From NCBI GenBank assembly GCA_029939575.1, contig JAOZSR010000019.1:1-49200 (forward strand): a stretch of 49,200 nucleotides of DNA. Direction: 5' to 3'. Origin of the DNA: Fidelibacterota bacterium. Lineage in GTDB: Bacteria > Fidelibacterota > UBA2242 > JAOZSR01. Shown one piece after another: positions 14,831 to 24,215 of this stretch. The translations under genes were made by a program, and so were the position numbers. A model generated the notes under the pieces. It did not search any database. It worked only from the letters and a program-made list of their open reading frames with translations, and was not told the DNA's origin. Numbering within the stretch: the stretch's first letter is position 1; each line of letters opens with the position of its first letter.

Positions 14831-16728
14831 TGTCATATTATATTACTGCAATATTATTATTACCTTTAATAAGTTTTCTTATTTTAACATTTTCCGGGGA
14901 AAGGTTAAAAAAATACGGATTCGGAATATCATTTTTCGCCCATTTAGGATCATTAATTCTATCAATTACAATATTTTTTTACCAGTTAATAATGCAGGAT
15001 AAAGGACTTTTTTATGAAATGAAATATCCCTGGATAACACCAAATAATTTTCAACTTGGTTTTAGTTTAACAATTAACAACCTGGGGGCATTTTATCTTT
15101 TTGCAACATCCTTCATCGGCAGTATTACTTATTTATTTTATTATCCTTTTAAAAACAACCTGAAAATATTCCCCGGGATTTCTCTCTTTACATTTTCAAT
15201 TTATGGAATAATACTCTCCGGCTCCCTATTCAATTTATATATTTTTTATACTATTATAACTATTAGTTCATTTGTTTTCTATAATACAGTGAGAAATGGT
15301 CTAAAGAAAATCCAAATTTCATTAATTTATGCAGATATATTATTTTTATTAGCATTATTAATAATTTTTTCCACATCCAGAGATGTCAATCTGGTCTATT
15401 TATTTCAAGAGAAAGGATTAGCTGGTATTGGTTATAAAACTCGATTTTGGTCTGGGTTATTTATTTTCTTAAGTATTTTATTAAAAATTGGCTTTTTCCC
15501 TTTTAATATATTATTTGAAAATCGTTATGAGATGAAATCATCATTTCATGGGTATTTTCAATCAACAGGAATTATTTTTGTTGGAATATTTGTTTTACTC
15601 AAACTATTCCCCCTGTTTCCCCCATCATTACAAACACTAATTGCTTTTATAACTGCACTTTTAACATTAATCATGATTATTATTTCATGTAACCAAACCG
15701 AGATCAGGAAAATTATTCAATACATCAATCTGGTTATAGCCGGATTAATCATTATTGGTATTGGATCAGCAAATTTCCTCCATTCCAGTTGTTATCTTTT
15801 AGCATTTATTTTTGTAAATACCCTGCTATATTTTATTATGCTAAGAATGCCGGCAAATTCAAATATTATAGCAGAAGATATGGGGGAAAATCTTAAATTA
15901 GAGGATAATTTTAAGGCCTCACAGCGATATTCATTAGACTATTGGGCGCTTCTTGTTACAATCTTAACAATAGTCGGACTTCCATTATTTTCAATGTACA
16001 GTAGTAGAACAGCAATCACTGTTTCAGCTTTCATCAAAATGCAACACAACCCTGTTTTATCATTAATAATAATTTTCCTATTCCTAACTTATTTTGCAAT
16101 TTCTTTTTCACTTTTCCGGCTCTTCTTTGCAATTTATTATAATAACAGCAAAGCAATGAAAACTTCTAAAAAGCAAGTTGAAGATGTACAAAAAAAGGGA
16201 AATCCTGTTATAATTATTATCTTAATGATGTTATGTTTCTATATAATTTTCCATTTCCCCGGCTGGAATCCAATAAAAGAAAATACCTGGATTTCAAAAT
16301 ATTTATATTCTATTGAATATAGTTCTATTGATAATGAAAATTTATTTATGATCCTGGCTATTATTTCCATAGTTATTACAATATTAGGAATGAGCATGGC
16401 TTTCCTTCTCTTTGTGTACAGGAAAAATTATAATGTTAAATTAAAGAAAAAATTCTCCAAACTTTTGACCTTTTTCCAAAATGAATTATATATTTCAAAA
16501 AGGAGTCAGATACTTTATAAAACTTTAAGAAAATTTAATGACTTTTTTGTTGATTTTGAGATAAATAAAGTAAAAAACATCTGGGATTATTGCTTTAAAT
16601 ATAAAAACAAATTAGATAAAATTGATGAATACAATGAACGTACAAAAATCTTTTTTGATAAATTTTTTACTAAATATCATCAAAAATCAAAAAAGACAGT
16701 GAGAAAAATTCTAACTTATTTAAAATGA
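14830..16728 (+). CDS. nuoL: NuoL-like antiporter subunit, altered proton path
   Basis: 632 residues starting at ATG 14830 after GGAGG. About fifteen helices belong to the Mrp/NuoL fold. QTEIRKIIQYINLVIAG aligns with the conserved QTDIKK..AYSTISQLG, and the TM7 lysine remains (LLKIGFFPF). The TM5 glutamate that pairs with it (normally FWELVGLCSY) is not there (FYTIITISSF). The TM12 SKD motif reads SSRT, so lysine has become arginine. The [22 protein letters not shown] signature is lost. The C-terminal 120 residues are polar and helical, like the lateral helix that clamps M and N in complex I, with NELYISKR resembling NKFYIDELY. No final transmembrane anchor follows it. The lateral helix implies that it still assembles with NuoM and NuoN. 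Confidence 0.88.
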   Translation: MSYYITAILLLPLISFLILTFSGERLKKYGFGISFFAHLGSLILSITIFFYQLIMQDKGLFYEMKYPWITPNNFQLGFSLTINNLGAFYLFATSFIGSITYLFYYPFKNNLKIFPGISLFTFSIYGIILSGSLFNLYIFYTIITISSFVFYNTVRNGLKKIQISLIYADILFLLALLIIFSTSRDVNLVYLFQEKGLAGIGYKTRFWSGLFIFLSILLKIGFFPFNILFENRYEMKSSFHGYFQSTGIIFVGIFVLLKLFPLFPPSLQTLIAFITALLTLIMIIISCNQTEIRKIIQYINLVIAGLIIIGIGSANFLHSSCYLLAFIFVNTLLYFIMLRMPANSNIIAEDMGENLKLEDNFKASQRYSLDYWALLVTILTIVGLPLFSMYSSRTAITVSAFIKMQHNPVLSLIIIFLFLTYFAISFSLFRLFFAIYYNNSKAMKTSKKQVEDVQKKGNPVIIIILMMLCFYIIFHFPGWNPIKENTWISKYLYSIEYSSIDNENLFMILAIISIVITILGMSMAFLLFVYRKNYNVKLKKKFSKLLTFFQNELYISKRSQILYKTLRKFNDFFVDFEINKVKNIWDYCFKYKNKLDKIDEYNERTKIFFDKFFTKYHQKSKKTVRKILTYLK

Positions 16729-16758
16729 ATGAAAACAGATTGAAATAGAGGATATTTT

Positions 16759-18267
16759 ATGCTAAATCATTTATTAAGTCTCAATGTATTTCTGCCACTT
16801 ATCGGAGTGTTCTTTCTACTTTTAATAAAAAATAAAAACACAAAGATAATTAAAACAATTAGTAGCAGTATTACAGGAATCCAACTTTGGATAATTTTTC
16901 AAATACTTGCCGGATTTAACAGGCAAAAAAGCGGACTGCAGTACGTAGAACATTCCAAATGGACTGAATCTCTGTCAATTGATTTCTTTTTAGGAGTTGA
17001 TGGTATAAATATTATTTTCATAGCATTAACCTCAATTGTATTTTTCATTTCTATTTTAACATTTTGGAAAAAAAACAAATCAGTCAAAGAGTATCTAATT
17101 ATTTTTTTATTGTTAGATACCGGCTTAATGGGTCTGTTTTTAAGTTTTGATCTTTTCATGTTTTTGCTGTTCCTTGGATTAACTTTATTTTCCTTATATT
17201 TTCTCATTATTGTTCATAATGATAAAACTAAAGACAAGTTTCATCGCCTTGGATTCGTAATAATTATAGCTTATAGTTTTATTCTTTTGGGAGTTTTACT
17301 TTTAATTTTTGGTAACGAATCTTTCTCATATAATATGTTAGAAATCAGCCATGCCTCCAGTTATTCTCATGGTTTTGAAATTATCACTTTTTTGCTACTT
17401 TTTATTGGGTTTGCCCTTCTCTTCCCGATTTTTCCATTTCATAGTTGGCTAATTTCATCTATAACCAAATTACCTGTTTATATAAATATTATAATTTTAG
17501 GAATAATTATTAAAATTGGTGCCTATGGTTTAATGCGGTTAGGTTTTTATCTGCTACCTTATGCAACAATCAAACTTAGTCCACTTCTTGGAATAATCGG
17601 TACAGTTAATATTATTTATGGTGCTTTATGCGCAATTACCCAAAAAGATTTAAAAAATATGATTGGGTATTATTCCATCATGCAAATAGGATTTGTACTA
17701 CTTGGTATGGCTACAATAAAAGGCGGTGCAGTAAACAATTTTCAGGCTGCGATCACAGGAATCAGTGGCGCATGGTTTCATATTTTTAATCATGGAACCA
17801 TTGTCATAATATTACTTTTACTTTCTGATATTTTCCCCTTAAATAAAATAAAGGATATCAAAATTTCAGAAAACAAAAAATGGGCATCATCGATTTTCCC
17901 CGGAATAGTTATTTTGACTCTATTCGCTGGATTTGGTTTACCGGGATTCTCAACTTTTATATCGAGTTTATTTTGTCTGGTAGGCGCAATTCAACTTTCC
18001 GGAATAAATATATTTGCCATGATTTCTGTAATAGGAATTGCTCTGAATATTTTTTGTTTCTTTAAATGGTTCAACATCCTTTTTTCAAACTTTTCAGGAA
18101 ATTTTGACTCAATTTTTTCTGAAACCAAAAAACATTATATTTTTATTTTGCTGCCAGTAATATTTATCATTTTAATACTTGGAATTTTTCCTGATATTTT
18201 TCTTTCTCTAATTAACATTAGTGTAGAAAATCTTGTAAAGTTAATTACTATGTTTTCAGTTAAATAA
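16759..18267 (+). CDS. nuoM: NuoM-like antiporter subunit, key Glu/Lys replaced
   Basis: 502 residues, fourteen helices, clearly NuoM: LFPIFPFHSWL, GIIIKIGAYGLMR, YGALCAITQKDLKNMIGYYS and GFGLPGFSTF. Compared with the family, the TM5 glutamate (normally FFELMLIPMYFLI) is glycine (LFLGLTLFSLYFLI). The TM7 lysine before PLFPFH is leucine. The TM12 glutamate of GFVGEF is serine (FISSLF). The TM8 lysine (IIIKIG) and the HIFNHG histidines are kept. In canonical NuoM the first two residues form the pair thought to drive proton movement. The gene follows NuoL by 30 bases. The sequence is intact and well conserved apart from these sites, so it is unlikely to be a decaying gene. Confidence 0.92.
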   Translation: MLNHLLSLNVFLPLIGVFFLLLIKNKNTKIIKTISSSITGIQLWIIFQILAGFNRQKSGLQYVEHSKWTESLSIDFFLGVDGINIIFIALTSIVFFISILTFWKKNKSVKEYLIIFLLLDTGLMGLFLSFDLFMFLLFLGLTLFSLYFLIIVHNDKTKDKFHRLGFVIIIAYSFILLGVLLLIFGNESFSYNMLEISHASSYSHGFEIITFLLLFIGFALLFPIFPFHSWLISSITKLPVYINIIILGIIIKIGAYGLMRLGFYLLPYATIKLSPLLGIIGTVNIIYGALCAITQKDLKNMIGYYSIMQIGFVLLGMATIKGGAVNNFQAAITGISGAWFHIFNHGTIVIILLLLSDIFPLNKIKDIKISENKKWASSIFPGIVILTLFAGFGLPGFSTFISSLFCLVGAIQLSGINIFAMISVIGIALNIFCFFKWFNILFSNFSGNFDSIFSETKKHYIFILLPVIFIILILGIFPDIFLSLINISVENLVKLITMFSVK

Positions 18268-18280
18268 AGTAGTCTGATTT

Positions 18281-19705
18281 ATGAATAATTTCCTTAGTCT
18301 AAATTATTTTATACCAGAAATTGAATTATGTCTCATTGCAATAATAATTTATTATTCAGGGCAAAATAACATAAAAAAAACAAGGCTGGAAAAAATCACT
18401 CTTATCGGGTATGTTGGCATTTTAGCTAGTCTGTTTTTTTTTCAATCTTCTTATTCTCATCAGGGTTTTCATCACTTAATAGTTATTAATTCCCTGACTT
18501 TTCTATTCAAATTTTTCCTGATCGTAGCAGGAATTTTATCTTTCCTGTTATATAATTTTTATAATAAACATGTCCCAAGCAGTGATGCAGAAAACCATTT
18601 TTATTCAATTGTATTAATCTTGGGTGGATTTTTGCTAATTTCAGCAAATAATCTAATTCTAATATTTTTAGCAATTGAAATTATTTTTATCTCAGTATTT
18701 TTTTTGTTAATCAATGAAGAACAAAATGAATTAAAAACAAAATATTTAAACATTAGCATTTCCGGAATTATCTCTTCGTTAATAATATTACTTACATTTA
18801 TTTTCATTTATGGTTTAGCAAATACCCTGAATCTGCAAAAAATTTGTGAAACTTTAATACAAAATTCTATTCCGGAGACTTCTGTTATATTAATATTACT
18901 AATGGTTTTCATTGGGATTGGAATTAATATAGTATCAATAATAAAATATTATAGTTTGAAAAATTTTAATAATAGTTATATAAATATTCTTGTTCCCATT
19001 GTGCCAATCATTGCTGGGTTTGGGGTTGGATTTAGAATCATTTTAACTATTTGGAATATGACTGATTATTTTGAGAACAATCTGTTAGCACTTAAGTTTG
19101 CTTTAGGAGTTATCGCTCTATTAGTTCTAACAATAGCTACTTTATTAAGTATTATTTATAAAAAAGGCTCAAGAATTGTTAAAATGAATGTTATTGCACA
19201 TCTTGGATTTGTTATTTTGGGACTTTCTGTCTTTTCCATGCAAAGCTTTAGTGTAGCGCTTTTTTACCTAATTACTTTTTTGATATCTTATATAGGAGTA
19301 ATAATTTGCACTGGCTATGATCAGGGTTTTAAAATAAAAATATCGAAAAAGGGAAATATTACACTCGCAAGTTTTGGGAAAATTCTATTTCTACTAAGTC
19401 TGGTAAGTGTTCCATTTACAATCGGATTTAGTAGCAAGTTTGCTCTTTTTGCTTTATTAATATCCGAAGGTTCATTTCATTATTGGTTTGTCGTTGTTGG
19501 GTTGATAAATTCTATTCTTATGCTTTATGTTGTAATGAGGATGTTGCATAAAAAAATTACAAATCGTAGAAAAATCGAAAATTTCTCTAAAAAGTTGCCC
19601 CTTCTGATATTAATAATGGGCTTAATTATTTTTCAGTTTTATTTAGCAATATTCTGGGAAAGCGTTGTCCGTCTTTTGGAAAGTTATCTCAATATATCAG
19701 GTTAA
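18281..19705 (+). CDS. nuoN: NuoN-like antiporter subunit
   Basis: 474 residues, about fourteen helices, last gene of the operon. The beginning LNYFIPEIELCLIA and FLAIEIIFISVFFLL match NuoN, and the TM5 glutamate is kept in the latter. The TM7 lysine region (normally AFKVAAVPFHQWTPDVYEG) is replaced by INIVSIIKYYSLKNF, with no PFH..TPD motif, and the TM8 lysine seems lost. The TM12 lysine remains (FSSKFALF). Thus L, M and N keep different residues of the same charge chain. The operon ends here; only 24 bases separate it from the converging response-regulator gene, and no terminator hairpin is obvious. Confidence 0.88.
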   Translation: MNNFLSLNYFIPEIELCLIAIIIYYSGQNNIKKTRLEKITLIGYVGILASLFFFQSSYSHQGFHHLIVINSLTFLFKFFLIVAGILSFLLYNFYNKHVPSSDAENHFYSIVLILGGFLLISANNLILIFLAIEIIFISVFFLLINEEQNELKTKYLNISISGIISSLIILLTFIFIYGLANTLNLQKICETLIQNSIPETSVILILLMVFIGIGINIVSIIKYYSLKNFNNSYINILVPIVPIIAGFGVGFRIILTIWNMTDYFENNLLALKFALGVIALLVLTIATLLSIIYKKGSRIVKMNVIAHLGFVILGLSVFSMQSFSVALFYLITFLISYIGVIICTGYDQGFKIKISKKGNITLASFGKILFLLSLVSVPFTIGFSSKFALFALLISEGSFHYWFVVVGLINSILMLYVVMRMLHKKITNRRKIENFSKKLPLLILIMGLIIFQFYLAIFWESVVRLLESYLNISG

Positions 19706-19729
19706 TTCTAAAGCTATGAATATTTCAGG

Positions 19730-20125
19730 CTAAATTAGTTTAAATTCTTTCAGGCGGGCTATAAGTTGTATTTTATTAATTGGTTTCAAAATGTATGAAC
19801 TACACCCAAGTTTGACAACTGTTTCCAAAATAACCTGCGAATCATCCAGGGCTGACACCATAAAAATTTTAGCACGCTTATTTTCCGATATTTTAGCTTT
19901 TTTTTCAATTGCCTTAATATGTTTGAGAACTTCCTTACCATCCATTACAGGCATTTTGATATCAAGACAAATCAAATCATATAATTGGTTGGTCTGTACA
20001 CTGTTTAAGAATGCCTGCAAAGCTTCATGTCCATTAGCAGCTGCATCACAATTACCATATTGCGAAAGTAATTTTTGCATTAACATCCTGACGGTCATTT
20101 CATCATCAACAACTAAAGAATTCAT
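19730..20125 (-). CDS. Single-domain response regulator (CheY-like)
   Basis: A 131-residue receiver domain without an output domain. The acidic pocket is D7/D8, the phosphorylation site is D55 in LICLDIKMP, the switch serine is in VSALDD, and the conserved lysine is K114 in LKPIN. The gene overlaps the end of the upstream hybrid kinase gene by 4 bases, so the two are one operon. It probably receives phosphate from the HPt domain of that kinase. Its downstream target is unknown. Confidence 0.9.
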   Translation of the reverse strand: MNSLVVDDEMTVRMLMQKLLSQYGNCDAAANGHEALQAFLNSVQTNQLYDLICLDIKMPVMDGKEVLKHIKAIEKKAKISENKRAKIFMVSALDDSQVILETVVKLGCSSYILKPINKIQLIARLKEFKLI

Positions 20126-22983
20126 TTTTTAAAAAGTCCTTTTTTATCAATTAACAGTTTAAATTTTCTAAATTCATCATCCAACAAGTTAATATAAGAA
20201 ATAACTTCTTCAAAATTATTATTCATCCCGGCATATTCCATTTTTTTTGCTATATTAGCAAGTTTTTGAGCCTCTACATTTCCGGCGGCTCCCTTTATGG
20301 AATGGGAATTAATTGTAATTAATTCAAGATTTTGTTGTTCAATGGACTCTAAAAGTTTGTTTTCTAATATTGGATAATAATCAATAAAATCCCCAATTAA
20401 ATCAATACACAATTCTTCATCATTGCCCATTCTTAAAAGTAATTTATTATAATCAAAAATTTGTAATTCATCACTTTCATTGGAAAATTGTTTTGATTTG
20501 TTTTGGGGTATCAGATCCTGATTCTTAATAGGTTCTTCTCCTGTAAATTTTACGAGGGCATTGTATAAATCCTCAGGCTGAATGGGCTTGGAAATGAAAC
20601 CATCCATTCCTTTTTCCAGACAAAGTTCTTTATAACTATCTGTGGCATGAGCAGTTACAGCGATAATCGGGATTTTATGATTGATGACTTTTGATTTTGA
20701 ATTCCGAATAATTTCTGTAACTATAAATCCATCCATTTCCGGCATTTGTATATCCAAAAACAATATATTATAATCTTTTTCTTTAAGCCGTTGAATAGCC
20801 CCTTTACCAGATTCTTCCAAATCAATTTTATAACCCATTTTAGAAAACATTTTTTCCGCAACAGTTAGGTTGATTTTGTTATCATCGACAACAAGTATAT
20901 TAATATTTCTTACAGAGTTAGCGGACATTGTAAAAACATTTCGTTTCTTTTGAGTATATGCCTCATTGGAAATATACTTTAATGAATTATATTTTATTGG
21001 ACGTGGAAGTATTTTGTCATAGCCTAATTCATGAATAAATGGAACTGGATAACTCGTATTTCCTTCAGGAATAAGTAATAAAATAATATCGTTTCTATTT
21101 TTAAATTTTCCAACCTTTTGACTAATAGTTTGTAATTGTAAAAAAATATTAGTTTCATCAATAATTATTTTATTATAAATAATATTTTTTTCCAAAGCAA
21201 TATCAATTTTATTAATTAAATCATCAATATTTGATACTCCGATAAAATTGGCATTTAACCTTGATAAATACTTGTTTAATATTTCTTCTGTATGCATTTG
21301 TTCAGTAAAAAATATTATATTTTCACCTGTTAAATCTTGTGATTTTTGTTCTTGTTTTGTTGCATTTTTTAATGTAATCGTAAAGGAAAAAGTTGAACCT
21401 TTATCTAAAATTGATTTTACATTAATTTCGCCATTCATCATTTCTACAATTTCTTTGGAAATTGCTAACCCTAAGCCTGTTCCACCAAATTTTCTTGTCA
21501 TACTTGAATCAACTTGTGCAAAGGAGTTAAACAGTAATTCTATGCGTTCTTTTTGTATACCTATCCCGGTATCAGTAACTGAAAATTTTAATTTTACTGA
21601 ATCATTTATTTCATTGATTTTTTGTATTGTTAATAAAATTTCACCTTTTTCGGTAAATTTTTCGGCATTGCCAACCAGATTCAATAATACTTGCCTTACC
21701 CTTGTTGGATCACCATTTAAAAACTCAGGAACATCTTCATCAATAATACAATTATAATCAAGGTTTTTCTCTTTTGTCTTGATTGAAATAATATCACTTA
21801 GTTCATCACATAATTTTAGAATGTCAAAGTCAATATTCTCCAATTCCAGTTTCCCAGCCTCAATTTTGGAAAAATCCAGAATATCATTAATAATATTTAA
21901 CAAGGCATTAGCACTTACCTGGATAGATTCTATATATTGATGCTGTTCTTTGGTCAGATCAGTGCTTCTCATAAGGGTTGCCATACCAATAATTCCATTC
22001 ATTGGAGTTCTAATTTCATGACTCATATTTGCCAGGAATTCTGATTTTACAGTTGAAGATATTTCTGCCTCTAAAGCCATTTCGTTAGCAGTTTTAATAG
22101 CCTCTTCTAACTGAATATTAATTTCTTCTAATTCTTTTTTTGCTTTTGTGATTTCAGAAATACTTTCAATTGTACAAATTATTTTTTGAATTTCTCCCGA
22201 TTTATTTCTTAAAAATGAGCCTGATATTAAAACAGGAATTACTTCATTATTTTTTGTAAAAACTTGCGATTCAATACTTCTGAAATAACCTTTTTTAAGA
22301 ATTCCCAAAACTTGTTCATTTTTATCAGGGGATGAAGTAAAAAGAGTTGAAAAAGTTTCCTTAAAATGTTCATCTACAATATCTAGAAATGATCGGGATA
22401 GTAACTCTTTTTTTGAATATTTTAACATTTTATAGGCAATATCATTAACCATCTCAATACTGGTGTCCGGAGAAATAACAAATAATGGATTATGAATACT
22501 TGATATGATACTATTTAAATAATTCCTGGAAACTGTAGTGCTTTCCAATTCAGAATCCCTTGCCCAACTATTGCATAAATTTCTGGCCATTTGATATATT
22601 TCTTCACTACTGAACGGCTTATGCATAAAGAAAATATCATGAGAAAGGGTTTCATTAATTTCATCAATTGATTTATCCATATATCCGGTCACAATTACGA
22701 GATATATTCTGTCATCAATTTTTCTTAAGTGCTTAGCTGTTTTTAATCCATCCCAACCCGGTCGCATCCTCATATCAATAAAAGCTGCTGCATAGGGTAA
22801 ATTATTATCAAATGCTTTTTTGGAGAATTCTATTCCTTCTTCACCGTGAGTAGCTGTTGTTACATCAAAATTATTGTTTTCTATTTCATTAGTTTCTGAC
22901 TCAACACCATCCGGAGCAAGCAACAATTCATAAATTCTTAAAATACTTTTATCATCATCTATAACCAGTACTCGTTTGTTCAT
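20122..22983 (-). CDS. Hybrid sensor histidine kinase, REC-PAS-HisKA-HATPase-REC-HPt
   Basis: 953 residues with a full phosphorelay in one chain. An N-terminal receiver (1-130, D70 in AAFIDMRMRP) is followed by a PAS domain (about 150-275) and a short coiled coil. HisKA follows with H322 in MSHEIRTPMNG, then a HATPase domain with NLVGNAEKF, DTGIGI and GGTGLGLAIS. A receiver-like segment without a clear phospho-site (about 555-675), a true receiver (about 685-805, D744 in FLDIQMP) and a C-terminal HPt domain (H894 in NSHSIKGAAGN) complete it. There is no transmembrane helix, so it is cytoplasmic and takes its input from the N-terminal receiver and the PAS pocket. It is followed by the single-domain regulator that likely ends the relay. 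Confidence 0.93.
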   Translation of the reverse strand: MNKRVLVIDDDKSILRIYELLLAPDGVESETNEIENNNFDVTTATHGEEGIEFSKKAFDNNLPYAAAFIDMRMRPGWDGLKTAKHLRKIDDRIYLVIVTGYMDKSIDEINETLSHDIFFMHKPFSSEEIYQMARNLCNSWARDSELESTTVSRNYLNSIISSIHNPLFVISPDTSIEMVNDIAYKMLKYSKKELLSRSFLDIVDEHFKETFSTLFTSSPDKNEQVLGILKKGYFRSIESQVFTKNNEVIPVLISGSFLRNKSGEIQKIICTIESISEITKAKKELEEINIQLEEAIKTANEMALEAEISSTVKSEFLANMSHEIRTPMNGIIGMATLMRSTDLTKEQHQYIESIQVSANALLNIINDILDFSKIEAGKLELENIDFDILKLCDELSDIISIKTKEKNLDYNCIIDEDVPEFLNGDPTRVRQVLLNLVGNAEKFTEKGEILLTIQKINEINDSVKLKFSVTDTGIGIQKERIELLFNSFAQVDSSMTRKFGGTGLGLAISKEIVEMMNGEINVKSILDKGSTFSFTITLKNATKQEQKSQDLTGENIIFFTEQMHTEEILNKYLSRLNANFIGVSNIDDLINKIDIALEKNIIYNKIIIDETNIFLQLQTISQKVGKFKNRNDIILLLIPEGNTSYPVPFIHELGYDKILPRPIKYNSLKYISNEAYTQKKRNVFTMSANSVRNINILVVDDNKINLTVAEKMFSKMGYKIDLEESGKGAIQRLKEKDYNILFLDIQMPEMDGFIVTEIIRNSKSKVINHKIPIIAVTAHATDSYKELCLEKGMDGFISKPIQPEDLYNALVKFTGEEPIKNQDLIPQNKSKQFSNESDELQIFDYNKLLLRMGNDEELCIDLIGDFIDYYPILENKLLESIEQQNLELITINSHSIKGAAGNVEAQKLANIAKKMEYAGMNNNFEEVISYINLLDDEFRKFKLLIDKKGLFKK

Positions 22984-23162
22984 AAATTACCTATTATTCC
23001 AAAATTATAAGAAAAAATTTCCGCCTTAAATTTTTTCTTTATGCCGGAAACATTTCTAACATTCCAAAAATTAGTAATATAGGCAAAACTTAAGCCAAGG
23101 AAATAGAAGGGTTAATCAATCAATTAAGTTTTTCCAAATCAAAACAGAATTACCAATAAAAT

Positions 23163-23202
23163 CAATTTTTAAGTGAATTAAAAAAAATTAACTTAAAAAT
23201 TG
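23163..23202. promoter_or_regulatory. 12-bp perfect inverted repeat between divergent genes
   Basis: CAATTTTTAAGT (23163-23174) and ACTTAAAAATTG (23191-23202) are perfect reverse complements separated by 16 bases. They lie between the start of the hybrid kinase gene (minus strand, 22983) and the repeat-protein gene (plus strand, 23256). Because both genes point away from it, the element cannot be a terminator for either. A shared operator or a cruciform-forming promoter element is more likely. AT-rich composition raises the chance of accidental symmetry, but 12 matched pairs is notable. Confidence 0.5.
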
Positions 23203-23255
23203 TTAAATTGAAAATTAGATATTATATTGAATTTAACTAAAATAAGAAGCGATGT

Positions 23256-24215
23256 ATGAAAACCTATAAATTAGATATTAAAAAAAGTATTAGTTTACTC
23301 TCAACTGCCCAAAAAATTATTATTTATATTTCTTTATTTTTAACTTTTTTAAATCTTTTGGGATTACTTTTCCTTGGTTTCCCCAGTTTTTGGCTAACCT
23401 CTGAATCTATCGCGATGTTTATCTTAATTATTTTATTTTTTGTTATTGGAAAAAATGAACCCTTTTATATTGAACATAATAAGGAGATGACAACCGTTAT
23501 TTTAGGGAAAAAAAATAGAGTTATTTTAGAGCGTTGTTTTATTTCACGCTTCCCTTTTACAAGACAATACAAATTTAAACAGGTCGTAATGATGAGAGAA
23601 TATCGTGAGGATGGTACTTTATATTCTGAAACTCCCTATAAAAACGGACATATTAATGGTGAACGCAAAATTTATTCCCCAACAGGATTTGTGAGAAGGT
23701 CAACAATGTATATTGAAGACCAGGTAGATGGTTGGGACAAGAAACTTGACAGTGGACAATTATCGGTAGAACAACATTTTAAAGATGCCAAATTACATGG
23801 TGTCTGTAAAGAATTTGACCCAATAACCGGAGCCATGATTAAATTAACCAGTTATAAAAATAACAAACTTTGGGGTCCTACAAAAATATTTGATAAAGAT
23901 ACAAAAAAAATACTCCGGGAAATAGAATATGTTGATGGAATTAAATCTGGTATTAGTAAAGAATTTTTTCCTGATGGAAAAATTAAATCAGAAACAGAAT
24001 ATTCCGATAACCGTAAAAATGGAACTCAAAAAGAATACTATCAAACTGGCAATATAAAAAGAATAACAACCTTTTTAAATAATATGAAAAACGGTACTGA
24101 AACAACTTATTATGAATCTGGTATAAAATTAACAGAAACAAACTTCAAACTTGATAAGCAAGATGGCGCACCTAAATATTTTGATCCTGAAGGAAATCCT
24201 TTAATAGAAGAATAA
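23256..24215 (+). CDS. Membrane-anchored MORN/YwqK-like repeat protein
   Basis: 319 residues. Two hydrophobic helices (about 18-40 and 46-66) anchor the N-terminus. From about residue 110 there are roughly seven imperfect repeats of 22-24 residues of the MORN_2/YwqK type, e.g. KEFFPDGKIKSETEY, KEYYQTGNIKRITTF and TYYESGIKLTETNF, each followed by NG or a similar turn. In other bacteria such repeats occur in proteins annotated as toxin-antitoxin YwqK-like or as polymorphic-toxin immunity partners, but no toxin gene is next to this one. Function is unknown; a surface or membrane-associated binding scaffold is all that can be inferred. Confidence 0.75.
   Translation: MKTYKLDIKKSISLLSTAQKIIIYISLFLTFLNLLGLLFLGFPSFWLTSESIAMFILIILFFVIGKNEPFYIEHNKEMTTVILGKKNRVILERCFISRFPFTRQYKFKQVVMMREYREDGTLYSETPYKNGHINGERKIYSPTGFVRRSTMYIEDQVDGWDKKLDSGQLSVEQHFKDAKLHGVCKEFDPITGAMIKLTSYKNNKLWGPTKIFDKDTKKILREIEYVDGIKSGISKEFFPDGKIKSETEYSDNRKNGTQKEYYQTGNIKRITTFLNNMKNGTETTYYESGIKLTETNFKLDKQDGAPKYFDPEGNPLIEE

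Noticed and set aside
11539-19705. Mrp-type Na+/H+ antiporter operon
   Set aside because: NuoH-, NuoJ- and NuoD-like proteins and the L-M-N order do not fit MrpA-G; small MrpE, F and G proteins are absent.
19706-19729. Terminator between nuoN and the converging response regulator
   Set aside because: The 24-base gap has no inverted repeat; termination probably occurs inside the opposite gene or depends on Rho.
21248-21757. 169-codon plus-strand frame inside the hybrid kinase gene
   Set aside because: It lies opposite the HisKA/HATPase region, whose motifs are intact on the minus strand; no motif of its own.
23163-23202. Intrinsic terminator
   Set aside because: The flanking genes are divergent, so neither ends here; the stem is all A/T-rich with no stable G/C base.
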